This document shows, in pieces, positions 1-7,414 of a stretch of 14,329 nt of DNA. The notes beneath the pieces are model-generated. The model was given only the letters and a program-made list of their open reading frames with translations, made no database searches and was not told the origin of the DNA. The position numbers and the translations under genes are program-made. The stretch's first letter is position 1, and every line of letters starts with the position of its first letter. The DNA comes from Methylotenera_A sp046594885. GTDB taxonomy: Bacteria > Pseudomonadota > Gammaproteobacteria > Burkholderiales > Methylophilaceae. The stretch is from NCBI GenBank assembly GCA_046594885.1, contig JBKJRD010000003.1, positions 1 through 14,329 of the forward strand. The letters are read 5' to 3'.

Positions 1-668
1 TACAGCGCCTATTTGCAAGCCCAGTTTGCTATGCGGACGAATTTAGTAATCATCAAGCTAAGCCAGCAGAAGATTTTCCGTTAGGCTTTGCCGTAGCGCA
101 GATACATGGCGTATATATTTTGGCGCAAAATAAACTGGGTTTAGTGGTGGTGGATATGCATGCCGCGCATGAACGCATTATGTATGAGCGCCTTAAAAAT
201 GCTTTAGACGATAAAGCTGTACTCATGCAGCAGTTATTAATTCCAGTGAGTTTTCATGCAGATAGGTTAGAAGTAGCAACGGTACAGCAAGAATTGAGTT
301 CAGGACTTAGTCACTTGCAGCAGTTGGGATTTGAAATTGCCATTTTGTCACCAAACACCTTAGCCGTGCGCGCAGTGCCAGCGCTGTTGCAAGATGCAGA
401 TGCAGTGACTTTAGCGCGCGATGTATTAAAAGATTTGCGCGAATTTGGCGCAAGTAGAGCGTTAACTGAACGCCGAAACGAGCTGCTAGGCACTATGGCC
501 TGCCACGCCGCCGTGCGCGCCAATCGCATTTTAACGATTCCAGAAATGAATGGCTTGTTGCGTGATATGGAAGCAACTGAACGCAGTGGAATGTGCAATC
601 ACGGCCGCCCGACTTGGTTTCAAGTCAGTATGGGTGATTTGGATAAAATGTTTATGCGCGGTCAATAA
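1..668 (+). CDS. mutL: DNA mismatch repair protein MutL, C-terminal part (5' end outside window)
   Basis: The frame is open from the first full codon at position 3 to the TAA at 666-668, so this is the last ~221 residues of a longer protein; a TTG at 120 is internal, not the start. MutL couples MutS mismatch recognition to strand incision and removal. The visible part is the C-terminal dimerisation/endonuclease domain. A stretch reading PLGFAVAQIHGVYILAQ leads into DMHAAHERIMYE (codons 153-188), which fits the metal-binding endonuclease motif DQHAx2Ex4E with Met in place of Gln. ACHAAVRA (from 498) and CNHGRPTW (from 593) are the other conserved endonuclease-site segments. This suggests a nicking MutL, as in most bacteria without MutH, rather than the E. 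coli type; that is inferred from motifs. In many proteobacteria mutL is followed directly by miaA; here two minus-strand genes lie between them. Confidence 0.95.
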   Translation, partial: QRLFASPVCYADEFSNHQAKPAEDFPLGFAVAQIHGVYILAQNKLGLVVVDMHAAHERIMYERLKNALDDKAVLMQQLLIPVSFHADRLEVATVQQELSSGLSHLQQLGFEIAILSPNTLAVRAVPALLQDADAVTLARDVLKDLREFGASRALTERRNELLGTMACHAAVRANRILTIPEMNGLLRDMEATERSGMCNHGRPTWFQVSMGDLDKMFMRGQ

Positions 669-700
669 CGTTCATAAATGGATGTTTTTATAATGTTAAC

Positions 701-2392
701 TTAACCCAAATTTTTCTTTAAAAAACGCCAAACCAGACTTTCGGGCACTTCAATACCGTCTATGACATAAGTCAGTATCTTGATATTGTTCAATAACAAA
801 GGCTGTATGGCTTTGGCTTTAAGTGTGCCGCAGCAAAGTATACGATCGTTGATGTGCAGTATAGTCGATTCGTTTGGCAATAATGTTGCTTGGTTATTTC
901 TCATCAGCAACAAGGGCACTAAATCTAATCGCTTATCGGGATTTGCTGGGTCACACATCAAGTGTTTTAGTAACACTTGCGTTTCTTGATGCATTAAATC
1001 ATAAACCGCTGGGGCTAAAGTGGGTTGAATATAAACACCCCATGTTTCGGGTACGGTTTCGCCCATCACGCTCACTAATTGACTAATCAGCGTATTTGCC
1101 CAGTGATTGGTTTGATTTCTAGCCTGCAGTAAAAACTGCGCCAGTAGCGGTGAAATCATGTGCGCTAAGCACTCATGCGCAATAATATCGGTTGGCTGCA
1201 TGGTAATGTCAGCGTCAAACTGTTTAAATAATGCATTGTTATGGCGTTTATTTTTGCGTATAACCAAGAATAAAGCGGGGTTTAATTCTTTCGCGGTCAT
1301 GCCAATAGATAGATTATTAATATCGTTATCAGTGCCCGCCACAATCGCCACTGCGTTCATAATATCGGCCTCAAGCAAGGTTTTGGCTTCTGTGCCGCTG
1401 CCTACAATACAGATATCGCATTCGGTGAGTTTTGGGTTGGCTTCCACAATGGTGATGCTTAAGTGTTCGCGCTCTAAGTTTTCTACTACCGATTTACCAA
1501 ATCGACCGTAACCACACACAATCCAGCGCCCACGCGGTGGATTTTCTGGTGGCGGTAGCGTGTCGCCTGGCACGCCTGTTAGCCATTGATGCAGCAAATA
1601 TGTGCCCAGCGCATGCACGCGCATCGCCAGTTGTTCACCGAATAAAGTATAAGGATTGATAATATGATCGGTGCCAAAAGAGGCCATATTGGCCGCAATA
1701 TCTTCACGTTCTGCGCGCGCGATCACCGGTAATGTTGGGCGCATTAATTTGACCGCAACCGCGACTGCTAAATTGACATCGTCATTATCGGTTAAAGTGA
1801 CCACGCCACTACACAAAGCATGATGCACGCCCGCGCGCACCAAGTTTTCTGGCAGTTTCGCATCGGCACAAATATAAGGGATAACGCTTTTGGTATTGGT
1901 TAATTCAAGCTCATCTAAACGCGATTGCTGTGATTCGATGACCACAACACGCATGCCTTTTTCGTCTAAAATTTTAGCAAGCAAGCTGGCCGATTCGCCA
2001 TAACTGCATAAGATATAAAAAGGTTCTTGTAATAATTTGACATCGCGCGCGAATTGGTCGTTAGACATGGCTTGTCGTAAGCTAGTATCCTGTAGCAAAG
2101 TGATGATTTTACCAATGCCGTAAAACCAAGGAATGACAGTAAAATAAATCGAAAAAGTGGTCCAAATGCGTTGTGCTTGAGTAAATGGGTAGGGCACTTC
2201 GCCATAGCCGATGGTGGTGGCGGTGTAGCTGATGACATAAAACGCCTGAAAAATACTCATATACCAAGTATTGCCATTGGCATCGATACCCGGCATCAAG
2301 GTTAAGCCCAAAGTCGCAATGGCGAAGCTGACAATGATTAATATGAGCGGCAACCTTAAGCGGCGCAGGATTAAAAATAAAATACTATCCAT
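701..2392 (-). CDS. Potassium channel-like protein with two RCK (TrkA-N) domains
   Basis: Predicted inner-membrane K+ channel, 563 aa. Order of parts: helix 1 (about 14-34); pore loop with selectivity filter TIGYGE (60-65); helix 2 (about 77-100); a first RCK/TrkA-N Rossmann domain (about 125-255) whose glycine motif is degenerate (CSYGES at 129-134); a second RCK domain (about 289-420) with intact GYGRFG (294-299) and an acidic residue at the end of strand 2 (E317); and a TrkA-C-like tail (about 450-525). One filter per chain implies a tetramer. Tandem RCK domains on one subunit would form a gating ring, probably with nucleotide bound mainly by the second copy (inference). The ATG has no clear Shine-Dalgarno. 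The best upstream -35 is TTGACG (minus strand, 2456-2451), with no convincing -10. It lies downstream of the DUF6394-type gene on the same strand, 96 bp apart, and converges with mutL. Confidence 0.88.
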   Translation of the reverse strand: MDSILFLILRRLRLPLILIIVSFAIATLGLTLMPGIDANGNTWYMSIFQAFYVISYTATTIGYGEVPYPFTQAQRIWTTFSIYFTVIPWFYGIGKIITLLQDTSLRQAMSNDQFARDVKLLQEPFYILCSYGESASLLAKILDEKGMRVVVIESQQSRLDELELTNTKSVIPYICADAKLPENLVRAGVHHALCSGVVTLTDNDDVNLAVAVAVKLMRPTLPVIARAEREDIAANMASFGTDHIINPYTLFGEQLAMRVHALGTYLLHQWLTGVPGDTLPPPENPPRGRWIVCGYGRFGKSVVENLEREHLSITIVEANPKLTECDICIVGSGTEAKTLLEADIMNAVAIVAGTDNDINNLSIGMTAKELNPALFLVIRKNKRHNNALFKQFDADITMQPTDIIAHECLAHMISPLLAQFLLQARNQTNHWANTLISQLVSVMGETVPETWGVYIQPTLAPAVYDLMHQETQVLLKHLMCDPANPDKRLDLVPLLLMRNNQATLLPNESTILHINDRILCCGTLKAKAIQPLLLNNIKILTYVIDGIEVPESLVWRFLKKNLG

Positions 2393-2407
2393 GCAAAGGC
2401 TTAAACT

Positions 2408-2423
2408 AAGTTAAGCACAATTT
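2408..2423 (+). repeat. 16-bp repeat, copy 1
   Basis: AAGTTAAGCACAATTT occurs here and, inverted, at 7350-7365. This copy sits 16 to 31 bases before the channel gene start. It contains the GTTAAG hexamer that recurs in several intergenic regions. No function is known. Confidence 0.4.
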
Positions 2424-2488
2424 TCGTGCCTATTTTAATGGGATTTTTTGCGTCAAAAAACATGTTAAGTCTATGTTTAAATCTCGTT

Positions 2489-2863
2489 TTAACGGCGTTG
2501 GCTGATGGTTTCTGAGACTAACAAGATAACGGAGACAAAGTTCGCCATTAACGCACCGCCTGACAATGACACGATATAAACCATTAAACTTTGCGGATCC
2601 ATTTTACCATCCAGCGCTGCCCACAAAATGGCAGCCGTAATCAATTGTAAATCGGCAGCTAAGCTGGTTGAAAGCAAAAATGCGCCCACATGTGTGCGGT
2701 CACCAAATTTAAGCACCGTTGCAATTAAGCTGACAATAATGGCAGCATATAATTCGTATACATGATGATGCGAAGGATTATCAATTTCACCCAAAAAAAA
2801 GCCAAAATTTAAGGTCATGGCTAAAACAATAAAAAATCCAAAAACAACTTTTTCTAAATTCAT
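2489..2863 (-). CDS. Small multi-span membrane protein, DUF6394 type
   Basis: 124 aa, function unknown. I recognise it as resembling the DUF6394 family of short proteobacterial membrane proteins; this is recall, not a search. Hydrophobic segments lie at about 5-25, 38-56, 63-86 and 97-118, suggesting four helices. Between helices 1 and 2 sits a polar loop with NPSHHHVYELYAA, whose His cluster could bind metal or sense pH. A conserved-looking VLKFGDRTHVGA follows helix 2. The start ATG at 2863 has a modest AGG about nine bases upstream on the minus strand. Its placement just upstream of the K+ channel on the same strand suggests co-transcription and a role as channel partner or accessory subunit. 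That is inference from adjacency only. Confidence 0.75.
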   Translation of the reverse strand: MNLEKVVFGFFIVLAMTLNFGFFLGEIDNPSHHHVYELYAAIIVSLIATVLKFGDRTHVGAFLLSTSLAADLQLITAAILWAALDGKMDPQSLMVYIVSLSGGALMANFVSVILLVSETISQRR

Positions 2864-2897
2864 ATGCGTTACCTGTGTGATATTAGGGATTAAAAAG

Positions 2898-2903
2898 ATT
2901 ATA
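2898..2903 (-). promoter_or_regulatory. Putative -10 box for the DUF6394-channel pair
   Basis: Read on the minus strand this is a perfect TATAAT, 34 bases before the ATG of the DUF6394-type gene. No good -35 lies at the usual distance, so the promoter call is tentative. Confidence 0.35.
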
Positions 2904-3015
2904 TCGCTATCGCATTCACATTTTTAAATTGCAGGGTTTTATTTCGATAATTAGGGCAAAATCGGCCTAATCATCATTAAAATGATCAACCTTTACAACA
3001 TTTATCGTGCATTCC

Positions 3016-3960
3016 ATGCCTCAATCAACATTACCGCCAGCTATTTTTTTATTAGGCCCAACCGCCAGTGGCAAAACGGGCGTGGCGGTTTATTTACAAG
3101 AAAAGCTGCCAGTAGAAATTATTAGTGTCGATTCTGCGCTGGTATTTAAAGAGATGAATATTGGCACCGCCAAACCAGATGCGGAAATTTTAGCAAAAGC
3201 GCCGCATCATTTAATCGATATTATTGAGCCGACAAGTGCGTATTCAGCGGCAAATTTTAGAAGTGATGCACTGCGTTTAATGGCGGATATTACCGCGCGC
3301 GGCAAAATCCCATTATTGGTCGGCGGTACGATGTTGTATTTTAAGGCGCTGCAAGATGGCTTAAGCGGTTTGCCCGAGGCCAATCAAGCCGTTCGTGCCA
3401 GGTTAGATGCGCGTGCCGCATTAATCGGTTGGCCTGCAATGCACGAAAAATTAGCCTTGATTGACCCGCAAACTGCCGCGCGTTTGCAACCAAATGATGC
3501 ACAACGCATTCAGCGTGCGCTAGAAGTGTTTGAAATCACGGGCGAAACGATGACGAATTTGTTCAACAAGCAAACAGCAGAGGTTTTGCCTTATCAAGTG
3601 CTCAAAATTGCGTTAGTGCCAAGTGAGCGCAAGGTTTTGCATGCGCGCATTGCCTTGCGATTTGAGCAAATGCTGGCAGCTGGATTATTAGATGAAGTGA
3701 ACACTTTATTGGCTAAATATCCAAGCCTGAATGCTGAAGCAACGGCAATGCGCTGTGTGGGTTATCGTCAGGCATTGGAGCATTTAAAAGGTGAATTTAG
3801 CATTGATATATTTCGCGACAGGGGCATTTTTGCCACGCGGCAATTAGCAAAGCGTCAATTAACATGGTTAAGAGCAATGGATGATACGTTTGAATTTGAT
3901 TGTTTGTTGCCAAACTTAAATGAATTAGTATTTAATCATATTAATCAAACTATTAAATAA
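3016..3960 (+). CDS. miaA: tRNA dimethylallyltransferase MiaA
   Basis: Transfers a dimethylallyl group to N6 of adenosine 37 in tRNAs reading UNN codons, the first step to ms2i6A. With the ATG start the protein is 314 aa, the usual family length. Near the N-terminus is the P-loop GPTASGKT, followed by SVDSALVFKEMNIGTAKP, which holds the conserved Asp of the active site. GGTMLYFKAL and the zone around DAQRIQRALEVFEITG follow, and the C-terminal part carries MRCVGYRQALEHL and ATRQLAKRQLTWLR, typical of MiaA. The frame also allows a GTG three codons upstream (3007); neither start has a clear Shine-Dalgarno, so ATG is preferred on codon grounds. The hfq-hflX partners found after miaA in many proteobacteria are absent. 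It is divergent from the DUF6394-type gene and convergent with dapC. Confidence 0.96.
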   Translation: MPQSTLPPAIFLLGPTASGKTGVAVYLQEKLPVEIISVDSALVFKEMNIGTAKPDAEILAKAPHHLIDIIEPTSAYSAANFRSDALRLMADITARGKIPLLVGGTMLYFKALQDGLSGLPEANQAVRARLDARAALIGWPAMHEKLALIDPQTAARLQPNDAQRIQRALEVFEITGETMTNLFNKQTAEVLPYQVLKIALVPSERKVLHARIALRFEQMLAAGLLDEVNTLLAKYPSLNAEATAMRCVGYRQALEHLKGEFSIDIFRDRGIFATRQLAKRQLTWLRAMDDTFEFDCLLPNLNELVFNHINQTIK

Positions 3961-3972
3961 TTATCTTAAAGT

Positions 3973-4001
3973 GATTTATTGGTATTTAAATCGTTTTTTT
4001 T
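3973..4001 (+). terminator. Weak Rho-independent terminator after miaA
   Basis: GATTTA (3973-3978) pairs with TAAATC (3987-3992) around an 8-base loop, and a run of eight T follows at 3994-4001. The stem is short and AT-rich, so strength is doubtful, but the U tract lies correctly 13 bases after the miaA stop. Confidence 0.4.
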
Positions 4002-4032
4002 ACGTAATTTAATGGTTAAGTAGCTTGGCTTT

Positions 4033-5232
4033 CTAAAGTGTTTGAATGCGTTTTGCGGCCTCAACACATTCTTCTAAACTGGCAACCAAGGCTAATCGAA
4101 TAAAATTTTTGCCAGGATTAATACCGTTCACTTCGCGCGCTAAATAGCTGCCAGGCAATACTGTGATATTAAAATCACGGTATAGATTGACAGCAAAATC
4201 GGTGTCTGTGATGTCAGAATTTTTAATTTTTGCCCACAGATAAAATGCCGCATCGGGCATTTCAACGGCTAAAGAATCGCTTAACATCGGCATCACCGTT
4301 TTAAATTTTTCAGCATACAATTGGCGATTTTCAATGACATGCGCATCATCATTCCATGCGGTTGCAGATGCGGCTTGCACCGCTGGGTTCATGGCGCAAC
4401 CATGATAAGTGCGGTACAAAGTAAAGGCTTTAATAATGCTGGCATCGCCCGCCACAAACCCAGAGCGCATGCCAGGCACGTTGGAGCGTTTTGAAAGGGA
4501 GCTAAATACCACCAAGTTTTGATTATCTCTGCCCAATTGATGCGCGGCCTGCAGGGCGCCTAAAGGCGGATTGGCTTCATCAAAATAAATTTCCGCGTAA
4601 CATTCATCCGCAGCAATCACAAAACCGTATCGGTCTGATAAAGCAAATAAAGTTTTCCATTGCGCGAGTGACATCACCTTGCCAGATGGGTTGCCTGGGC
4701 TGCAAACATAGACCAGTTGTGTGCGACTCATGATCTCAGCTGGCACTTGTTCAAAATCCATTGCATGACCATGCTTTGGATCTTGATGGGGCGTGGTGTT
4801 CAAAAAATATGGCTCAGCACCTGCTAAAAATGCAGCGCCTTCATAAATCTGGTAAAAGGGGTTGGGCGAAATCACAATGGGCTTATTTTTGCTACGGTCA
4901 ATGATGACTTGTGCAAAAGCAAATAGCGCTTCGCGACTGCCTGTCACAGGCAAAATACAAGTTTCAGGATCTAGCGCAGGTAACTGGTAACGCCGCGCAA
5001 TCCATTGAGAAATTGCTGTGCGCAAAGCCAAACTGCCAATAGTCGTGGGATAATGAGCTAGCCCAGCCATATTGCGCATTAATGCGTCGGTAATCAGTTT
5101 AGGCGTAGCGTGTTTGGGTTCGCCAATCGATAAATTGATGGGTTTATAAGCTGGGTTTGGCGTAATGTCAGCAAACAAATCACGCAAGCGCTGAAATGGG
5201 TAGGGTTGTAGTAAATTGAGGTCTGGATTCAT
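4033..5232 (-). CDS. dapC: N-succinyldiaminopimelate aminotransferase DapC
   Basis: PLP-dependent fold-type I aminotransferase, 399 aa. The assigned reaction is transamination between N-succinyl-2-amino-6-ketopimelate and N-succinyl-LL-diaminopimelate, using glutamate, in lysine and murein precursor synthesis. Visible residues: the Schiff-base lysine in SSLSKRSN (K248), the PLP-contacting Asn of SPGNPSGK (N181), Asp and Tyr of ADECYAE (D209, Y212), Arg of GMRSGF (R256), and the substrate-carboxylate Arg in NFIRLAL (R379). The N-terminus MNPDLNLLQPYPFQRLRDLF and the INLSIGEPKH block are typical of the proteobacterial DapC group, which separates it from plain aspartate aminotransferases. No dapD lies beside it. 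The ATG at 5232 lacks a clear Shine-Dalgarno. Confidence 0.9.
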   Translation of the reverse strand: MNPDLNLLQPYPFQRLRDLFADITPNPAYKPINLSIGEPKHATPKLITDALMRNMAGLAHYPTTIGSLALRTAISQWIARRYQLPALDPETCILPVTGSREALFAFAQVIIDRSKNKPIVISPNPFYQIYEGAAFLAGAEPYFLNTTPHQDPKHGHAMDFEQVPAEIMSRTQLVYVCSPGNPSGKVMSLAQWKTLFALSDRYGFVIAADECYAEIYFDEANPPLGALQAAHQLGRDNQNLVVFSSLSKRSNVPGMRSGFVAGDASIIKAFTLYRTYHGCAMNPAVQAASATAWNDDAHVIENRQLYAEKFKTVMPMLSDSLAVEMPDAAFYLWAKIKNSDITDTDFAVNLYRDFNITVLPGSYLAREVNGINPGKNFIRLALVASLEECVEAAKRIQTL

Positions 5233-5255
5233 ACGATTTCAATGCGTAAAACATA

Positions 5256-5263
5256 ATTATAAT
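5256..5263. promoter_or_regulatory. Overlapping divergent -10 boxes, dapC / EamA transporter
   Basis: The sequence ATTATAAT gives TATAAT on the minus strand (5261-5256, toward dapC) and on the plus strand (5258-5263, toward the transporter). The two perfect -10 hexamers share four bases, so RNA polymerase could bind only one way at a time. No strong -35 is visible for either. The plus-strand box ends 26 bases before the transporter ATG. Confidence 0.45.
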
Positions 5264-5280
5264 TGAGTAAGTCATTTATT

Positions 5281-5284
5281 AGGA
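5281..5284 (+). promoter_or_regulatory. Shine-Dalgarno that fixes the EamA start
   Basis: AGGA ends five bases before the ATG at 5290. A TTG at 5263 in the same frame lies inside the -10 box and would probably not be transcribed, so 5290 is taken as the start. Confidence 0.6.
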
Positions 5285-5289
5285 AGTGC

Positions 5290-6204
5290 ATGTGCAATAG
5301 TAACAAACAAAACTATTTGGCCATTTTTGGGCTTTTATTTGGCGCCATCTGTTGGGGCATTATTTGGTATCCATACCGAGTGATGAACGATGAAGGCGTT
5401 TCTGGCGTCGCTTCCAGTTTTTATACTTATGGTATTGCGCTTATCTTGGGTGCAATTTTATTTGCTCAGCATTGGCGTGGCGTATTCCATTTACCTAAAA
5501 GCGCCATTTGGTTGAGCATTGTTGCAGGTTGGACCAACTTAAGTTATGTATTGGCTGTGATTGACGGCGAAGTCATGCGCGTGATGCTGCTATTTTATTT
5601 GTCGCCATTGTGGACCTTGCTTTTAGCACATTTTTGGTTAAAAGAAATCATCTCCAAAATGGGTTTTATATCAATTGCGATTGCGATGATGGGCGCTTAT
5701 ATTATGTTAGCTGACCCATTTAACAGCAGTGCCAACCATATTCCATTACCGCAGAACAAAGCGGAATGGTTGGCTTTAACGGCGGGCATTGGATTTTCAC
5801 TGACCAATGTGATTACGCGTAAATCCACCCATTTAAGTTTGGCGGCAAAGTCTATGTTGGTTTGGGTTGGCGTGGTGGCTATGTCAATTTTAATCATGCC
5901 GTTTTTAGGTGATATTTCTTTAACATCCAGTTTTCAGCCACCACAATTTTTTAGCTTGCAAAACTGGTTAGTCATGGGTTTAATTGGCCTATTATTGATG
6001 GCGGCTACTTTGTTTGTGCAATATGGCGTCACACAAATCAAGGCTTCACGTGCATCGGTATTATTTTTATTTGAGTTAATTGTGGCGGCAATCGCCGCAT
6101 ATTATTTAGCGCATGAGGTGATGCGTTTAAACGAATGGATAGGCGGCGGATTGATTGTTGCGGCTGGTTTATTGGCGGCTTTTAACCACACCGACGATGA
6201 GTGA
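5290..6204 (+). CDS. EamA/DMT-family inner-membrane transporter
   Basis: 304 aa with about ten hydrophobic helices in two homologous halves (roughly residues 8-140 and 158-298), the layout of drug/metabolite transporter (EamA) proteins such as RhaT and YdcZ-like exporters. The first half begins GLLFGAICWGIIWYPYRVM; the second begins LTAGIGFSLTNVITRKS after a short polar linker. The end of the second half, ASVLFLFELIVAAIAAYYLA, matches the usual helix 8-9 region. Members export amino acids, nucleobases, drugs or metabolites; the substrate cannot be told here. Divergence from dapC through a shared promoter region makes an amino-acid or precursor exporter a reasonable but unproven guess. The ATG start is favoured over the TTG nine codons upstream because of the AGGA site. 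Confidence 0.88.
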   Translation: MCNSNKQNYLAIFGLLFGAICWGIIWYPYRVMNDEGVSGVASSFYTYGIALILGAILFAQHWRGVFHLPKSAIWLSIVAGWTNLSYVLAVIDGEVMRVMLLFYLSPLWTLLLAHFWLKEIISKMGFISIAIAMMGAYIMLADPFNSSANHIPLPQNKAEWLALTAGIGFSLTNVITRKSTHLSLAAKSMLVWVGVVAMSILIMPFLGDISLTSSFQPPQFFSLQNWLVMGLIGLLLMAATLFVQYGVTQIKASRASVLFLFELIVAAIAAYYLAHEVMRLNEWIGGGLIVAAGLLAAFNHTDDE

Positions 6205-6233
6205 CTTAACCCGAAATTAACACCAATAATGAA

Positions 6234-7328
6234 TCAATTACCAAAACCACCACGCGAGCCTTCTGCGGCAAAGCGTATTTTTAGCGATAAATCGTTGCGT
6301 GAATCTGCATTCGCCAACGCATGATCTTCGCTAATTTTGCCATTGCTAAATAGTTTAAATAGCGCTTGGTCAAACGTAATCATGCCAATATCGTTGTTAT
6401 CTGACATAACTTCTTTCATTTCGCTTAGTTTTTGCTTTTGAATCAACTCTGACATATAGGGCGAATTAATCATTACCTCAACCGCCGCCGCGCGTTTTTG
6501 CGTAATGCCAGGCACTAAACGTTGCGAAATAATACCGACTAAATTTAATGAAAGCCCAAGTAATAAGCCATGTTTAGCATCGGTTGGAAAAAAAGAAATA
6601 ACGCGCTCTAAGGCTTGATTCGCGTTATTGGCATGTAAAGTGGCTAAGCATAAATGACCTGTTTCGGCATAAGCCAGCGCGTGCTTCATGCTGTCCATAT
6701 CGCGCACTTCGCCGATTAAAATCACATCGGGCGCTTGGCGCATGGCATTTTTTAAAGCGTTGTCAAAACTTAAGGTATCAATACCCACTTCACGCTGGTC
6801 AACAATGGATTTTTTATGCGCATAAACAAATTCAATCGGGTCTTCAATGGTAATAATATGCCCTGTTGCGTTTTCGTTTCTATGGTCAATCATCGAGGCT
6901 AACGATGTCGATTTACCAGAACCGGTTGCGCCAACCATCAGAATCAAACCACGCTTACGCATAATCAATTCTTTTAAAATGGGCGGTAAACCTAATGTTT
7001 CCAGTGTGGGAATCTCGGTTCTAATATGCCGAATCACCATGCCTACTTCGCCGCGCTGGCGAAACACATTCACGCGAAAACGCCCAACATCTTTGCGACC
7101 AATGGCAAAATTACACTCTAATGTGGTTTCAAATTCATTAATTTGCTCCGCACTCATAATGCTATAAGCGATTTCTTTAATCATGCCAGGTGCCAGCACT
7201 TGGTTATTAATCGAAACCGTTTCGCCTTCAATATCCATGTGAATCGACGTATTAGTACTAAAAAAAAGGTCAGAACCACCTTTGTCGACCATAAATTTGA
7301 GTACAGGGGTAATATCGATGGCTGCCAT
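6234..7328 (-). CDS. pilU: Type IV pilus twitching-motility ATPase PilU
   Basis: Hexameric cytoplasmic ATPase of the PilT/PilU family, 364 aa, which assists PilT in pilus retraction. Order: N-terminal PAS-like domain (FMVDKGGSDLFFS near 12-24); Walker A GATGSGKS (133-140); Asp box TIEDPIEF (160-167); Walker B DVILIGEVRD (201-210, catalytic E207); His box GHLCLATLHANN (224-235). The C-terminal third, with YMSELIQKQKLSEMKEVM and then GMITFDQALFKLF, fits PilU; the AIRNLIREGK motif that PilT needs is absent, so PilT is disfavoured. The tail is Gly-rich (GSRGGFGN). PilT, its usual upstream partner, is not next to it. The gene follows the GT41 glycosyltransferase with 86 bp between and has a plausible promoter of its own. 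No Shine-Dalgarno is visible. Confidence 0.9.
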   Translation of the reverse strand: MAAIDITPVLKFMVDKGGSDLFFSTNTSIHMDIEGETVSINNQVLAPGMIKEIAYSIMSAEQINEFETTLECNFAIGRKDVGRFRVNVFRQRGEVGMVIRHIRTEIPTLETLGLPPILKELIMRKRGLILMVGATGSGKSTSLASMIDHRNENATGHIITIEDPIEFVYAHKKSIVDQREVGIDTLSFDNALKNAMRQAPDVILIGEVRDMDSMKHALAYAETGHLCLATLHANNANQALERVISFFPTDAKHGLLLGLSLNLVGIISQRLVPGITQKRAAAVEVMINSPYMSELIQKQKLSEMKEVMSDNNDIGMITFDQALFKLFSNGKISEDHALANADSRNDLSLKIRFAAEGSRGGFGN

Positions 7329-7349
7329 GGTGAGGATTATCTTTAGAGT

Positions 7350-7365
7350 AAATTGTGCTTAACTT
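7350..7365 (-). repeat. 16-bp repeat, copy 2
   Basis: Inverted copy of the 16-mer at 2408-2423. Here it lies 22 to 37 bases before the pilU start, overlapping the predicted -10 and start-site zone. Confidence 0.4.
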
Positions 7366-7391
7366 TATCACATGCCGCGTTTATATGACAA
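7364..7391 (-). promoter_or_regulatory. Putative sigma70 promoter for pilU
   Basis: On the minus strand, TTGTCA (7391-7386) is followed after 16 bases by GATAAA (7369-7364) preceded by TGT, an extended -10. Transcription would begin near 7357 and give a leader of about 30 bases. The -35 shares bases with the hairpin at 7388-7402. Confidence 0.45.
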
Positions 7392-7402
7392 CGAGCCGTT
7401 GT
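7388..7402. repeat. Perfect 6-bp hairpin between GT41 gene and pilU
   Basis: ACAACG, AGC, CGTTGT: a perfect six-base inverted repeat with a three-base loop, 12 bases past the GT41 stop on the minus strand. No U run follows, so it is not a classic terminator. It could protect the 3' end, attenuate read-through or act as an operator over the pilU -35. Confidence 0.4.
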
Positions 7403-7414
7403 GTTAAATTGCTA

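Noticed and set aside
2864..3015. Riboswitch or small RNA between the DUF6394-type gene and miaA
   Set aside because: No conserved riboswitch core or stable hairpin recognised; only a likely -10 box on the minus strand.
5263..5289. TTG start giving the EamA transporter nine extra residues
   Set aside because: It lies in a likely -10 box, lacks a ribosome site and adds a polar Cys-containing stretch; the ATG at 5290 has AGGA at good spacing.
6205..6233. Terminator between the EamA transporter and pilU
   Set aside because: Only 29 bases, with no inverted repeat or U run visible on either strand.
6234..7328. Calling the pilus ATPase PilT
   Set aside because: The C-terminal AIRNLIRE-type motif of PilT is missing and the tail fits PilU.
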